A stretch of DNA of 64,000 nt from Pictodentalium vernedei (Eukaryota; Mollusca; Scaphopoda; Dentaliida; Dentaliidae). Made by a program: the position numbers and the translations under genes. Shown piece by piece: positions 10,185 to 20,080 of the stretch. The stretch spans positions 253,203,113 to 253,267,112 of the forward strand of contig CM062289.1 of the NCBI GenBank assembly GCA_031216915.1, read 5' to 3'. Every line of letters starts with the position of its first letter. Within the stretch, counting starts at the first letter, position 1. Under the pieces are notes generated by a model that was not told where the DNA came from, did no database searches, and saw nothing but the letters and a program-made list of their open reading frames with translations.

Positions 10185-10690
10185 CCACATTCAGTCCAAG
10201 ACCCCAATACCTTGTAAATCCTCCTCGGTTCGCGAGAGAAGCGGGGATCCGACGTGGCATACTCCTCACCAAACGTCCAATATCAGCTTGACTAATGTTA
10301 TTCCATTCTTCCTGCTGTGCAGGGGCGAGTTCCTAGACATTGGTAGGGGGTTGTTGGCGTTGTCGTAGGCGCCTGTCAAGCATATCCCAGACGTGCTCGA
10401 TTGGTGAAAGGTTTGGACTTCGTACTGGCCAAGGCAGTGCAGTGATGTTCTGCTCCTTGAGGAACTATATAGTGACACGGATCCTGTGTGCTCTGGCACT
10501 GTAATCTTGGAAAATGAATCGACGGCCGTGATGTCGCGCAAATGGCACCACATGAGCTGCTAACATGTTATCACGGTAGTACTGCCCTGTGACACGCCCT
10601 TGGATGCTGTTCTGCTTGTCATGATCATGCCTCCTCAAACCATAACCGATCCACCACCAAAACAATCGTGCTGCCTAACGGTTGCGTCAT
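10185..10690 (-). pseudogene. Tc1/mariner-like transposase relic, C-terminal part
   Basis: On the minus strand one frame reads GRVTGQYYRDNMLAAHVVPF, then ARHHGRRFIFQDYSARAHR, a stop, FLKEQNITALPWPVRSPNLS, PIEHVWDMLDRRLRQRQQPP, a second stop, and RSMPRRIPASLANRGGFTRY. This is the C-terminal half of the Tc1-like DDE transposase domain: the block around the second catalytic Asp, the PWP-SPDLNPIEH-WD block with the third acidic residue (E) kept, and the GG-TRY end. An upstream segment SVMV(stop)GGM is in another frame, so there is at least one frameshift near 10625. The second catalytic Asp, normally in an HDNARPH-type motif, aligns with Tyr in QDYSARAH. The N-terminal DNA-binding part is absent. 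Dead copy. Confidence 0.85.
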
Positions 10691-11091
10691 GGTATCGTTC
10701 GTTCTTCAGTGGCGGGGAGTCTAGGTGCATACAGTACTGTGATTACAGAAGCGAGCAGAGAATTTCGACCGCGTCGCAACTAAATCGTATTCGTGTTGAT
10801 ATTCTGTCCGTTTTCGTACTGACAAAATTGTAGAATCTCACCTGTTGAAAATAAATGTCAAAATATTGGATCCATTGTTGCAAGTGTGTCGTGACCAGGT
10901 CGCGATATCGTTGAAAAAACGCAATATTTTTTTTGCTATCACAGTACAGTATTTGCCACTTGCGGGCCGACCCACAGCAGCGCGACGGAAAATGTCAGTT
11001 GCATTGCATATTAAGGGAGATAATAAAGCCTGAATTTCTAGCTGAACTGACTCACACACTCCTCATTTCTACAACAGATTGGGCTGCTTTT
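10691..11091. other. No clear feature
   Basis: About 10691-10830 is probably more of the decayed transposase (a possible ERYHDATVRQHDCFGGG stretch). The rest is unassigned. Confidence 0.35.
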
Positions 11092-11260
11092 TAATTATAT
11101 TTATTTATTGGTGTTTAAGGTCACATATTTCTGCACAGTGGCTAATCGTGACAGCAGCGTGGATATAAGTCAAGTCCAGCCAATCGTTTATACCCACGTT
11201 GCTATTTTAGAGGACTTCCGACCCAGGCAGTGATTACCGGGACCAATTTTACTCGAGACC
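11092..11260 (-). mobile_element. SINE-like family R, copy 1
   Basis: Reverse orientation: the tail TTTATTTATTGGTGTTTAAG-GTCACATATTTCTGCACAGT is followed by GGATATAAGTCAAG, CCAATCGTTTATACCCACGT, TTTTAGAGGACTTCCGACCC and AGGCAGTGATTACCGGGACC. Shares its tail with SINEs A, B and C but has a different body. 5'-truncated. Confidence 0.75.
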
Positions 11261-11529
11261 GAGTGAAGAAAAACAAACGAAAATAGCATCCGAGATTCTC
11301 GAATATCTTTTTCGACAGCGCCGAGATTCTGAAGTGTTATGGTTAGGAAAGTGAAATAAATACTGTTAGCGCATCGCGATCCGGTCGAAATTCCCTTACC
11401 GCTTTTATAATCACAGACATGAATATCGAAAAATGCCTTATAAAATATTAAATGGCGATTTTCTCAATAGAATCTGCAACATGTCTCATTTCATTTTGAA
11501 AACATTTGAGATTTACTTTTTTGTAAAGA

Positions 11530-13214
11530 AAAAATGAAAGTGTCAGTGACACTGTGGCTTAACGTGACTGTGTGTAGTGTTTGATGAAAAGGATAATGTT
11601 CAATGTTTATGAAATAATTATGAAATAAGACAAGAACTGTGATAACTGAGATGTTAATTCTGTTCCCTACATGCTATGTTTTCAATAAGAATAATTTGAG
11701 GTGTAGACTGTACTAAAGAATTGAGGCCTGGATGAATGTGACCCCCACAGTTAATATATGTCAACCAAAGTTACCAAGTTACAGTAAAATTATTCCAAAA
11801 CGAGCCATCCCACCAAGATACAATGCAGTCCCTTCATAAATATAACTCGTTGACTTTGCTAAGGGAATCTAGGTCACGTGATGGTCGTCGGTCGAGGTAG
11901 ATCAATCATGACCAAAATAGGACAGTCTCATCTAGAAATCATAGCAAGTTATCCACCCAAGTTACAATGAAGTCCCTTCATAAAAACAACCTGTAGATGG
12001 TGCTACAGGAATCTAGGCCACGTTATTAGGCGGCGGTAACGGCTGACCGATCGTAACAAAAATAGGATAGTCTCATCTAGACATCATACCGAGTTATCCT
12101 TCCACGTTACAATGAAATCGCTTCATAAATATGAACTGTAGACTGTGGTGAACAAATCTACGTCACGTGCCGGTGCGGCCGTCACGGTTGACCGAACACG
12201 GTCAACATAGAACGTTCCCATCTAGACGTTATATCGAGTCATCCAACCAATTTACAATGAAATGCCTTCATAAATGCAAGTGGAGACTGAGCTAAAGGAA
12301 TCTAGGTAATGTGCCCCTGTGGCAGTCACCGTTGACTGAACCCGACCAAAATAAGACGTTCTCATCTAGACATCATACAGTCACCCTACCAAGTTACAAC
12401 GAAATACCTTCATAAATACGACCCGTAGACTGTGCTAACGGACTCTAGGACACATTACTAGGCGGCGGTAACGGCTAACCGATCGTGACAAAAATAGAAA
12501 AGTCTCATCTAGACATTATACAGAGTCATCCTACCAATTTGCAATGAAATCGATTCAAAAATGCAAGCTGTAGACTGTGCTAAAGGAATCTAGGTAGCGT
12601 GCTCCTGTGGCCGTCACGGTTGACTGAACCCCACCAAAACAAGACGTTCTCATATAGACATTATCTGGAGTCATCCTACCGAGTTACAATGAAATTCCTT
12701 CATAAATACGACCTGTAGACTGTGCTAAAAAGTTTCGAACCCGCAGAGCCGGCACGGTTGACCGATCGCTACCAAAAGGGGACTTTCTCGTCTAGACATT
12801 ATACGGAGTCGTCTTACCAAGTGGCAATGAAATCCCTTCATAAATACTACCTGTAGGCTGTGCTAAGGGTTTTCTGGTTTCGGGCTCGCGTAGCCGTTAC
12901 GGTTGATCGATCGCGACCAAAAGGGGGCGTTCTCATCTAGGCATAAAACGGAGTCATCCTACCAAGTTACAATGGAATTCCTTCATAAATACGACCTCCA
13001 GACTGTGTTAAAATTTTTCGGGCTCGCGTAACCGCCATGGTTGACTGATCGCGACCAAATGGGGACGTTCTCATCTAGACATGACCTCAAACCTGCATAT
13101 GGAATTTCGTGATGATCGGACTGGAACTACGGGTTGTAGCCTGTGCTAAAGAAAATATGCACAGACTTCCGGACGCGTGATGGTAATAGCTTATCTTGAC
13201 TTGGTGAAGTTAAT
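11530..13214 (+). mobile_element. Structured tandem-repeat element H1
   Basis: 5' end: palindrome AGTGTCA-g-TGACACT (11539-11553) followed by GGCTTAACGTGAC. Body: about 9 units of roughly 145 bp with the theme AAGTTACAATGAAATCCCTT, CATAAATACGACCTGTAGAC, TGTGCTAAAG, GGTTGACCGATCGCGACCAA and GTTCTCATCTAGACATTATA. 3' end: CAGACTTCCGGACGCGTGAT, then the decayed hairpin AGCTTATCTTGAC...GTGAAGTTAA at about 13189-13213. Same family as H2 (37812) and H3 (52660). No coding capacity. Plan resembles Helitron/Helentron-type non-autonomous or pearl-type elements. Flanks show no clear target duplication. Confidence 0.75.
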
Positions 13215-13351
13215 AAATGCCTGTTGAGATTGAAAAGTAATCAATTTATATCCCTGAACTCTCCAGAATGCACAAAAGTACACAATTTATTCTACATTAT
13301 ATCTACATGTAGAATGCGAGGGCACAAGCCTGGATGTTTTCAATAATTATT

Positions 13352-13417
13352 TATTTATTATTTATTTATTGGTGTTTAAGGTGATCTGACAAGAACCGGT
13401 TACCGCAACGCCACCGC
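13352..13417 (-). mobile_element. 5S-type SINE B, internally deleted
   Basis: The tail TTTATTTATTGGTGTTTAAG-GT is joined directly to GATCTGACAAGAACCGGTTA and CCGCAACGCCACCGC, the 5' extremity of the 5S-like head as seen at 58972-58994. The body is missing. A deletion or template jump between tail and head explains it. Confidence 0.75.
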
Positions 13418-13838
13418 TTCAATAGTTTTCTACACGTTCATCCTGAATATTGATAAAGGATCTTGTACTTCACTATTCATACAACAGTGGTAGTCTTCAT
13501 GTTTGTTAATTGTAAATTTTTCATCCAAGTGGAACTATTATTGCATACGAGAAAGGTGTAAACGAAAATGATAAATCACAAGTGTAAGCAATCTTTCTGT
13601 AAGTCAACGGTCACACCATCGCATACGATTTATAGTCCGTCTATCGTACACGAATTTCTCTGCGATTCGCACCGTTGCATGGTCACACTCTGTGTACGTT
13701 TCCATGGCGATAAAGCTCTCCGTAAGGTGCACGTATAAACTGAAATGTCATGAAAATGGGGCAAAGTCATAATTAAACCCCTGAATATTGGGGAGGGGGA
13801 TTTTGCTATGATTTTATAAAATTATCTTAATTTTCAAT
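13418..13838. other. No recognisable feature
   Basis: No repeat or coding signal that I can support. Confidence 0.35.
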
Positions 13839-15446
13839 AACAAGAGGCCCTAGAAAGCCCGAGGCCGCTCATCTGAATGGTAGCCTGAATATCCACCCGA
13901 GGAATTGATTTGATCAAGTAGCATCTGCCCCTCATAAAAAAAATCCTATACCAATTATCAAAAGATTCTGGCGGAGGATCTGAAAAAAAAAATTTTTAAA
14001 GAATATTCCTCATATTGAACTAAGTTATAATTCGGGCCCAAATATGAACCCAGGGACTTGGGTTGAACCAGCTAGAATCTCATCTACCTCAGGATGATGT
14101 ATACCAAATATCAAGAGATTCTGGCTCCTGGATCTGAAGAAAAATATTTTTAAAGAATATTCCTCATATTGCACTAAATTGAACATTTGGGCTCCCATAG
14201 AGAGCCCAAATATGGACCCAGGGATTTGATTTCAACAAACATGTGAATGAATCTTCCAAATATGTTATATGTGAAATATGAAAGCCTTTGGAACAGAGTT
14301 ATGGGAGAAGACTCTTTAATGTTTTCCCATTACTCACAGTGTTACAAAATGATGACTCAGCATTTGTTCAAAGTCATGGAAAAGTACCCTGTGAAAAAAC
14401 CGATGGCATTTTTTCGGGACCATTCCTTTCTGTTGTTCCTAAGGAAGCTTCACGCAAAATAAAAATTCTCAGTGCCGTGTAGTTTTGGAAATATAGGCGT
14501 TTTAATTTTTTTCTATTTTTAGCTTCTGCGGTTCCCATGGAGCGACGGGAAATATTTTTTGGCATAAATTAGACACTTATGATCAAATAAACCCTCATAT
14601 CAAATTTGCCTCAAATCGGCCTGTCAGTTCGGAAAATAGAAAAATTGGTACAATCCGGGCTCCCACAGGAAGCCCAAATATGAACCCAGGGACTTAGCTT
14701 GAACAAACTTGAATCTCACCCCCTAAGGATACAGTATACCAAATATCAAAAGATTCTGAATGGTGGACCTGAAGAAGAAGATTTTTAAAGAAAATTCCTT
14801 ATTTTTAACTCAGTTAAAATTCGAGCTCCAACAGTGAGCCCAAATATGAACCCAGGGACTTGGCTTGAACAAACTTGAATCCCCCCCCCACCCCCCCCCC
14901 CCCCCCCCCCCCAATGGTGAGGCATACAAAATATCAAAAGATTCTGATTGGTAGATCTGAAGAAGGAGATTTTTGAAGAATATCCTCATACTGCACTAAT
15001 TTAAACATTTGGGCTCCCATAGAGAGCCCAAGTATGGACCCAGGGATTTGATTTCAATAAACATGTGAAACAATCTTCCAAAAAAGTTATATGTGAATTT
15101 TTTTTAGGCTTTTAAAGCAGTGGTTTGGGAGAAGAGTCTTAAATGTTTTCCCTGTTACCCAGTGTTAAAAAATGCTGACTCAGCATTTTTTCAAAGGCCC
15201 GAAAAAGTACCCCATGATCTGAGAAGATTTTTTAAGATTTAAGCACACTTTTTGGGCGTGGCCCTTCAGAAGAGCGGGGCAACTTGATTTGAACAAAATC
15301 AAAATTCGATGTCATAACAATCATCTAAAATTCCGTTTAAATCGGTTCAGCGGTTTGGGAGGAGAAGACGCAAACACCGTGTTCACAGACGACGGACGGT
15401 GAGTGATCACTAAAGTTCACCCTGACTGTCAGTCAGGTGAGCTGAA
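13839..15446 (+). mobile_element. Structured tandem-repeat element G1
   Basis: 5' end AACAAGAGGCCCTAGAAAGC then the motif CGCTCATCTGA (13866-13876). Body: degenerate units of about 170 bp with ACTTGAATCTCACC, CATACCAAATATCAAAAGAT, TCTG..GGATCTGAAGAAG, ATTCCTCAT, GGGCTCCCA..GAGCCCAAAT and ATGAACCCAGGGACTTG. A non-repeated tail segment includes ATCGGTTCAGCGGTTTGGGA. 3' end: CAGACGACGGACGGTGAGTG-ATCAC, then a hairpin with left arm 15414-15427 (AGTTCACCCTGACT), loop GTC and right arm 15431-15443 (AGTCAGGTGAGCT). The right arm is complementary to the 5' motif. A poly-C expansion at 14881-14912 lies in a unit where others have six C. No coding sequence. Confidence 0.75.
14881..14912 (+). repeat. 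Poly-C run inside element G1
   Basis: Nine C, one A, then 22 C, at the place where sister units read CTCACCCCCCTAAGG. Confidence 0.95.
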
Positions 15447-16029
15447 AATTTGAATAAAAAAAAAATGAAAATATGTGGGGGGTGGGGAGGGGGGGGGAGT
15501 GCGCAGACGTTAAACCACTTGAAAATTGATCATCTACATAATATTCATAAGTTCACTACCGTAGTGGGGAAAATATAGGAATGAGTAACAAACATGCACC
15601 TATATTATACACAACACTTCAGAAAAATGACGTAGCACATGCATAATTAAGTCACGGTGGTTTTTGATGCTTTGATTTGACACTGACCTTCAAAATATTG
15701 AAAAAAAAAATTGTATACAATTGGCTTCGTCCGTCAAAAACTGGAGCACTATGATGTTCCATTTTATTCGGACGGACAGGAACGACGTATACGAAAACTT
15801 TATTGTACAGGTAGGCTTGACCACCCCAATGGAAAGCTATAGTTTTCATTTCAATCCGATGGCGTATAAGACTGTCGTGTCAGAAATCGGATATTTGGTG
15901 TACGATAGTGTGACTGCCGGCTAAATATGCTGAGCGTATACGAAAACTTCGTTCTCATTAATGTTGTCAACCGAAAGGATCCACTGACTAACAAAACGAA
16001 TGTGATGATAATAATAACTAGATATCACG
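15447..16029. other. No gene; G-rich patch at the start
   Basis: A G-rich patch (GGGGGGTGGGGAGGGGGGGG, about 15477-15497) follows G1. The rest is unassigned; overlapping open frames on both strands near 15652-15924 have no recognisable domain. Confidence 0.4.
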
Positions 16030-17716
16030 GAGATGGAATCCATCTCTGCGGGCTCCGCCGCAACTAACCGATGTTAGGTATAAACTGGTGTGAACCGTAA
16101 TACTAAAATATTTCAAGCAATAGGTAAAATCTGATTAAAATCCCTTCCCGGACACGAACTTGTCAGAAAAAAACCCAAATTCTGAATAATTTGACCTTGA
16201 GGTCAAACTTCAAGGTCAAAGCATGGCAACCTTGGTACGCGACACGTCGTCTTGAGATAATCTACCCACATACCAAATATCAAAACCCTATCTATTAAGG
16301 GAAAAAAGTTACAGCCCGGACACGAACTTGTCAGAAAAAAAAATCTGAATAATTTGACCTTGAGGTCAAACTTCAAGGTCAAAGCATGGCAACCTTGGTA
16401 CGCGACACGTCGTCTTGAGATAATCTATCCACATACCAAATATCAAAACCCTATCTATTAAGGGAAAAAAGTTACAGCCCGGACACGAACTTGTCAGAAA
16501 AGAACCCCGAATTCGGAATAATTTGACCTTGAGGTCAAAGTTCAAGGTCAAAGCATGGCAACCGTGGTACGAGACACATCGTCTTGAGATAATCTATCCA
16601 CATACCAAATATCAAAACCCTATCTATTAAGGGAAAAAAGGTATAGCCCGAACACGAACTTGTCAGAAAAGAACCCCGAATTCGGAATAATTTGAACTTG
16701 AGGTCAAAGTTCTAGGTCAAAGCATGGCAACCTTGGTACGCGACACATCGCCTTGAGATAATCTACCCACATACCAAATATCAAAACCCTATCTATTAAG
16801 GGAAAAAAGTTACAGCCCGGACACGAACTTGTCAGAAAAGAACCCCGAATTCTGAATAATTTGACCTTGAGGTCAAAGATCAAGGTCAAAGCATGGCCAC
16901 TTTGGCACGCGAAACATCGTCCTGAGATAATCTACCCACATACCAAATATCAAAACCCTATCTATTAAGGGAAAAAAGTTACAGCCCGGACATGAACTTG
17001 TCAGAAAAGAACTCTGAAAACGGAATAATTTGACCTTGAGGTCAAAGTTCAAGGTCAAAGCATGGCAACCTTGGTACGCGACACATCGTCTTGAGATAAT
17101 ATACCCACATGTCAAATATCAAAACCTTATCTATTAAGAGAGAAAGATTACAGCCCGGACAAGTTTTGTTACGGTCGAACGGACGGACGGACGGATGCTC
17201 CAACATTTCGGGTTTATGGGCTACCAAAAAAACATTTTGTATGTCCAAAACCTTATTTAACCCTAACCCCAACCCTCCACCCAAAAACCACACCCTAACC
17301 CGAACCCTACCCCACCCTGACCCTAAAAGCCCACCCCAGACCCTAACCCACCCCGGGACCTACCCCCAACCTTAAGCCCTACTCTGGGGCTACCCCTAAT
17401 CCTAACCCCACCCCTGAACCAACCCCACCCTAGCCAAACCAATAGGATTAGGAGCTATTTTTTGGTTTAGGAGCTACTAAAACTACCCCCCCCCCCCCCG
17501 ACCCCCCCGGACCTATCCCTCCCCAACCTTAAGCTCTACTCTGGGGCTACACCTAACCCTAACCCCACCCCACCCCACCCCACTCCTAACCCTACCTTAA
17601 TTTGGAGGTAGCCACTAATAATAATATCCCCTAAACCTCCAATGTTGGCCCGGACTCACAGATGGACGCACGGACAGAGCGATCACCAATGGGCGTCCGC
17701 CTCACGGCGGGGCCCT
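16030..17716 (+). mobile_element. Structured tandem-repeat element E
   Basis: 5' end: palindrome GAGATGGA-a-TCCATCTC (16030-16046), then CGGGCTCCGCCG (16049-16060). Body: six units of 164-170 bp, with TTGACCTTGAGGTCAAA at about 16190, 16354, 16522, 16690, 16859 and 17029, plus CATACCAAATATCAAAACCC, TATCTATTAAGGG and GCCCGGACACGAACTTGTCA. Then ACGGACGGACGGACGG, a C-rich telomere-like stretch, a second GGACGCACGGACAGAGCGAT, and the 3' hairpin GGGCGTCCGCC-tcac-GGCGGGGCCC (17691-17715). The right arm is complementary to the 5' motif. The repeated short open frames on the minus strand are by-products of the units. Confidence 0.75.
17256..17600 (+). repeat. Degenerate telomere-like C-rich repeats
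   Basis: Many CCCTAACC, AACCCTAACCCC and CCCACCCTGACCCTAA variants between about 17256 and 17440 and again 17515-17600, with a repeated CCTTAAGCCCTACTCTGGGG. It lies wholly within element E and is not a chromosome end. Confidence 0.75.
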
Positions 17717-18433
17717 AATAATACACACATTTATATAGAGCCAAAATTATAGTTCAGAAGATATAGAACCATATTTTAAGGCGCTGTAGTTGTTACTGAG
17801 CTCGTGCAAATATACAAACGGAATTTATCTGATAACCATAGAGTATAACAACCGTTGTATATACTTGAAGTATATACAACTGGTGTTGTATATAATTATA
17901 ATTTATGCGAACGACCTCTGACCTCTTTCAATTCCATTTTCATTCATTCATTCATGAAACATCGTTATATCACAGGGCAGGTTTTAATTGTACGCTTATT
18001 GCACTTTGTCAAAATCCTCTGATGGTGTCATTTCTTATTTATTTTGCTTCAATAAAGGCAACCTAAAATTTTGCTTCAAAACATTGTAGAAATTACTTGA
18101 ATGTTAATAGTAATTAGTATGCGGCGACTGCGAACTATTTATAGTCACGGCCTCGATCAAAAGTACTCGCGGAACTGCGCTAATTAAAAGTTCGTCTGCT
18201 CTACCTGAAAAAAAAACACATCGTAAAAATTGTAAACAAACGCAAAATTATTTGTTATATTGGGACTACAGCATAAAACACGGAAGAAAACTGGAACTAT
18301 GTCAAAAAAAGAATAACTCTACTGAAACACCGTTTTGTTATTGTTAATAAAATAGTTGAAATTTATTTTGTTCCAGCGCAGTTACATGATGCAAGAAGTG
18401 CAATCGCACTTTACAATCGCCGTCATCGATTTT
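17717..18433. other. No gene; one short hairpin
   Basis: GTTGTATATACTT-g-AAGTATATACAAC at 17854-17880 is a perfect 13-bp-arm palindrome. CATT repeats near 17940. Otherwise nothing supported. Confidence 0.5.
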
Positions 18434-18611
18434 GTAATGTAAGGGACACAACTCTATGCGTCTTGTCCTATTTATTTTGTCTCGTAGACTGGTTTTCTTT
18501 GGAGGCCCGTGGGAAGCATATATAAGTCGGGTAGACGCACGAGACGGGTGTCTGTTTGTTATCAGATAAAAACAATAAACATATAGTGTGTTTTTATATC
18601 TGTGTTATACA
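18434..18611 (+). promoter_or_regulatory. TATA-containing promoter-like segment, possible solo LTR
   Basis: CATATATAAGTCGGG near 18518 is a good TATA box. About 30 bases further lies GACGGGTGTCTG, and AATAAA follows at 18574-18579 within AAAACAATAAAC. The order TATA, start region, polyadenylation signal, and the TGTAATG...TTATACA edges recall a small LTR. No target duplication, primer-binding site or partner LTR was found, and the segment runs into the hairpin below. Confidence 0.25.
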
Positions 18612-18718
18612 ACTCGTTGAAATATGGTTTATTTTTTCTCGGCGAAGCCTCGAAAAAATAAACCATATTTCAACTCGTTGTATAACACAGATATAAAAAC
18701 ACACTATATGTTTATTGT
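18572..18718. repeat. Long hairpin with about 67-bp arms
   Basis: 18572-18638 pairs with 18652-18718 (symmetry at 18645) without gaps: ACAATAAACATATAGTGTG, TTTTTATATCTGTGTTATAC and AAATATGGTTTATTTTTTC on one side, their complements on the other. The only clear disagreement is at CTCGTTG against CAACTCG, where both arms read CTCG instead of being complementary. The loop is about 13 bases (TCGGCGAAGCCTC). Confidence 0.9.
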
Positions 18719-18749
18719 CTATATATACAGGATCTTACAGTCCAGAACA

Positions 18750-20042
18750 TCACTTATAGGCTTTTTGAAACAGGTATGTTTTGAGATCTTTCTTGAAAAG
18801 GTTGACATTTGACAGTCTTTTTAAGTGTTCTGGTAAACTATTCCACAAGTGAGGGCCAGCAAATGAGAATGACCTATCTCCAAATGTCTTACACCTATGT
18901 TTTGGAACATGTAGCAGAATTTTACCATCGGACCTCAGGTTGTATTGACACACATTCTTGGTATTAAGGAGTTCTTCTAAGTAGGCTGGTGTGGGCGCGG
19001 TGGCTCAGTTGGTAGAGGTGCAGGCTGCAAGCCGAGAGGTTCTCGGTTCGAATCCTACCTGCGGCAACCGCGTTGTGTCCTTGGGCAAGACACTTCACCC
19101 CCACTGCCCACGTGGAGGCACGGTGACGCTGTGTACTAAGGCGTACTGCACGTCGATGGTGCACTTGTCTTCAACCAATGCTAACCCTGCTTGTGTGGGG
19201 TTGGTATGTTGGGGAGCTGACAGTTGCTAGCCGTTGCTCGGTGGTTCTCTCCGGGTACTCCGGCTTCCTCCACCCGTAAAACTGTCACGGTCATGGTTAG
19301 CCATTGTGCATAAATATGTGACCTTAAACACCAATAAATAAATGAATAAGTAGGCTGGTGACATGTTGTTTTGTGTCTTAAAAACTAATAATAAAGTTTT
19401 GAAAATTATTCTGTACTTGACTGGCAGCCAGTGCATATCCCTCAGAACAGGAGTGATGTGTTGAGATCGTGATACCCTACATACCACTCGGGCTGATGTA
19501 TTTAGTACCATTTGCAGGCGAGAGTACTGATATTGTGGAAGGCTGAACAGTTAGGCATTACAATAATCCAAATGTGAAGTTACAGAGGCATGAACTAGGG
19601 TTTTTTGTTGAGTCTTTGGTGAGGAACTGTCTTATCTGTTTAACGTTGTCTAGACCTCTGAAAGCCTTATTGCACATATTTGTAATATGTCTGTCCATAG
19701 ACATGGTAGAGTCGAAGAAGGCACCAAAATTACGTACACTGTTACTTGCACTGATCGTGGAATCTCCTACCTTTACTGAATTGATGTCAACATTAGTGAG
19801 TTGTTGTCGTGAACCAATTATTAGGAATTCAGTCTTATCATCATTTATCATTAATTTGTTTGAAACCATCCAGGTGAGATTCAATGATGGTGAACATTTT
19901 TGAAATATAGAATAGAAACAGAACAGGACCAAGGCAACTGCCCTGTGGGACTCCACATTCAAGATGGAAGTCTTTTGACAGATTTCCGTTTATTGATACA
20001 CGCTGCAGTCTATTCTTGAGGTGAGGTATGATGAAAAAGTTG
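18750..20042 (-). pseudogene. Non-LTR retrotransposon reverse transcriptase, broken 3' part
   Basis: On the minus strand, in order: LKNRLQRVSINGNLSKDFHL, ECGVPQGSCLGPVLF (reverse transcriptase motif 4), then after a frameshift SNKLMINDDKTEFLIIGSRQ, QLTNVDINSVKVGDSTISAS, NSVRNFGAFFDSTMSMDRHI, later QHITPVLRDMHWLPVKYRII, FKTLLLVFKTQNNMSPAYL, and the C-terminal CKTFGDRSFSFAGPHLWNSL, PEHLKRLSNVNLFKKDLKTY. This is the CR1/L2/jockey-type reverse transcriptase and C-terminal region. The YADD catalytic block, expected between LFLFY and WM..NKLMIND, is absent: a deletion joins the two near 19890. There is also a stop near NYCNA. A SINE (18992-19346) splits the frame between SPAY and LEELLNTK. Dead fragment; 5' end not found. 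Confidence 0.9.
18992..19346 (+). mobile_element. Full-length tRNA-type SINE A with 14-bp target duplication
   Basis: Head GGGCGCGGTGGCTCAGTTGG, TAG (A box) and GGTTCGAATCC (B box, 19045-19055) gives an internal RNA polymerase III promoter. Central domain GTTGTGTCCTTGGGCAAGAC-ACTTCACCCC, similar to the conserved middle of V-type SINEs. Body CCAATGCTAACCCTGC, CGGTGGTTCTCTCCGGGTAC, CACCCGTAAAACTGTCACGG. Tail ATGTGACCTTAAACACCAAT then AAATAAATG. The perfect direct repeat TAAGTAGGCTGGTG flanks it at 18978-18991 and 19347-19360, proof of target-primed insertion into the LINE fragment. Inserted in the opposite direction to the LINE. The head is not a functional tRNA gene. Confidence 0.95.
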
Positions 20043-20059
20043 AGTTTCCAACATGCATT

Positions 20060-20080
20060 GGGGGGGGGGGGGGGGGGGGG
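20060..20080 (+). repeat. Poly-G run (21)
   Basis: Uninterrupted G run just upstream of the LINE fragment. Confidence 0.95.

Noticed and set aside
10712-10730. A hAT-like terminus (CAGTGGCGGGGAG)
   Set aside because: It lies within the decayed transposase reading and has no partner end.
16366-17293. Repeated similar peptides on the minus strand (LFR-GSFLTSSCPGCNFFPLID type)
   Set aside because: They are translations of the six tandem units of element E in a frame that happens to stay open for about 60 codons. Stops fall at unit edges and there is no start context.
17256-17600. A chromosome end
   Set aside because: The repeats are degenerate, short, and followed by 46 kb of ordinary sequence.
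18993-19066. A tRNA gene
   Set aside because: A and B boxes are present, but the arms do not close into a cloverleaf, the sequence continues into the SINE body and tail, and a target duplication flanks the whole.
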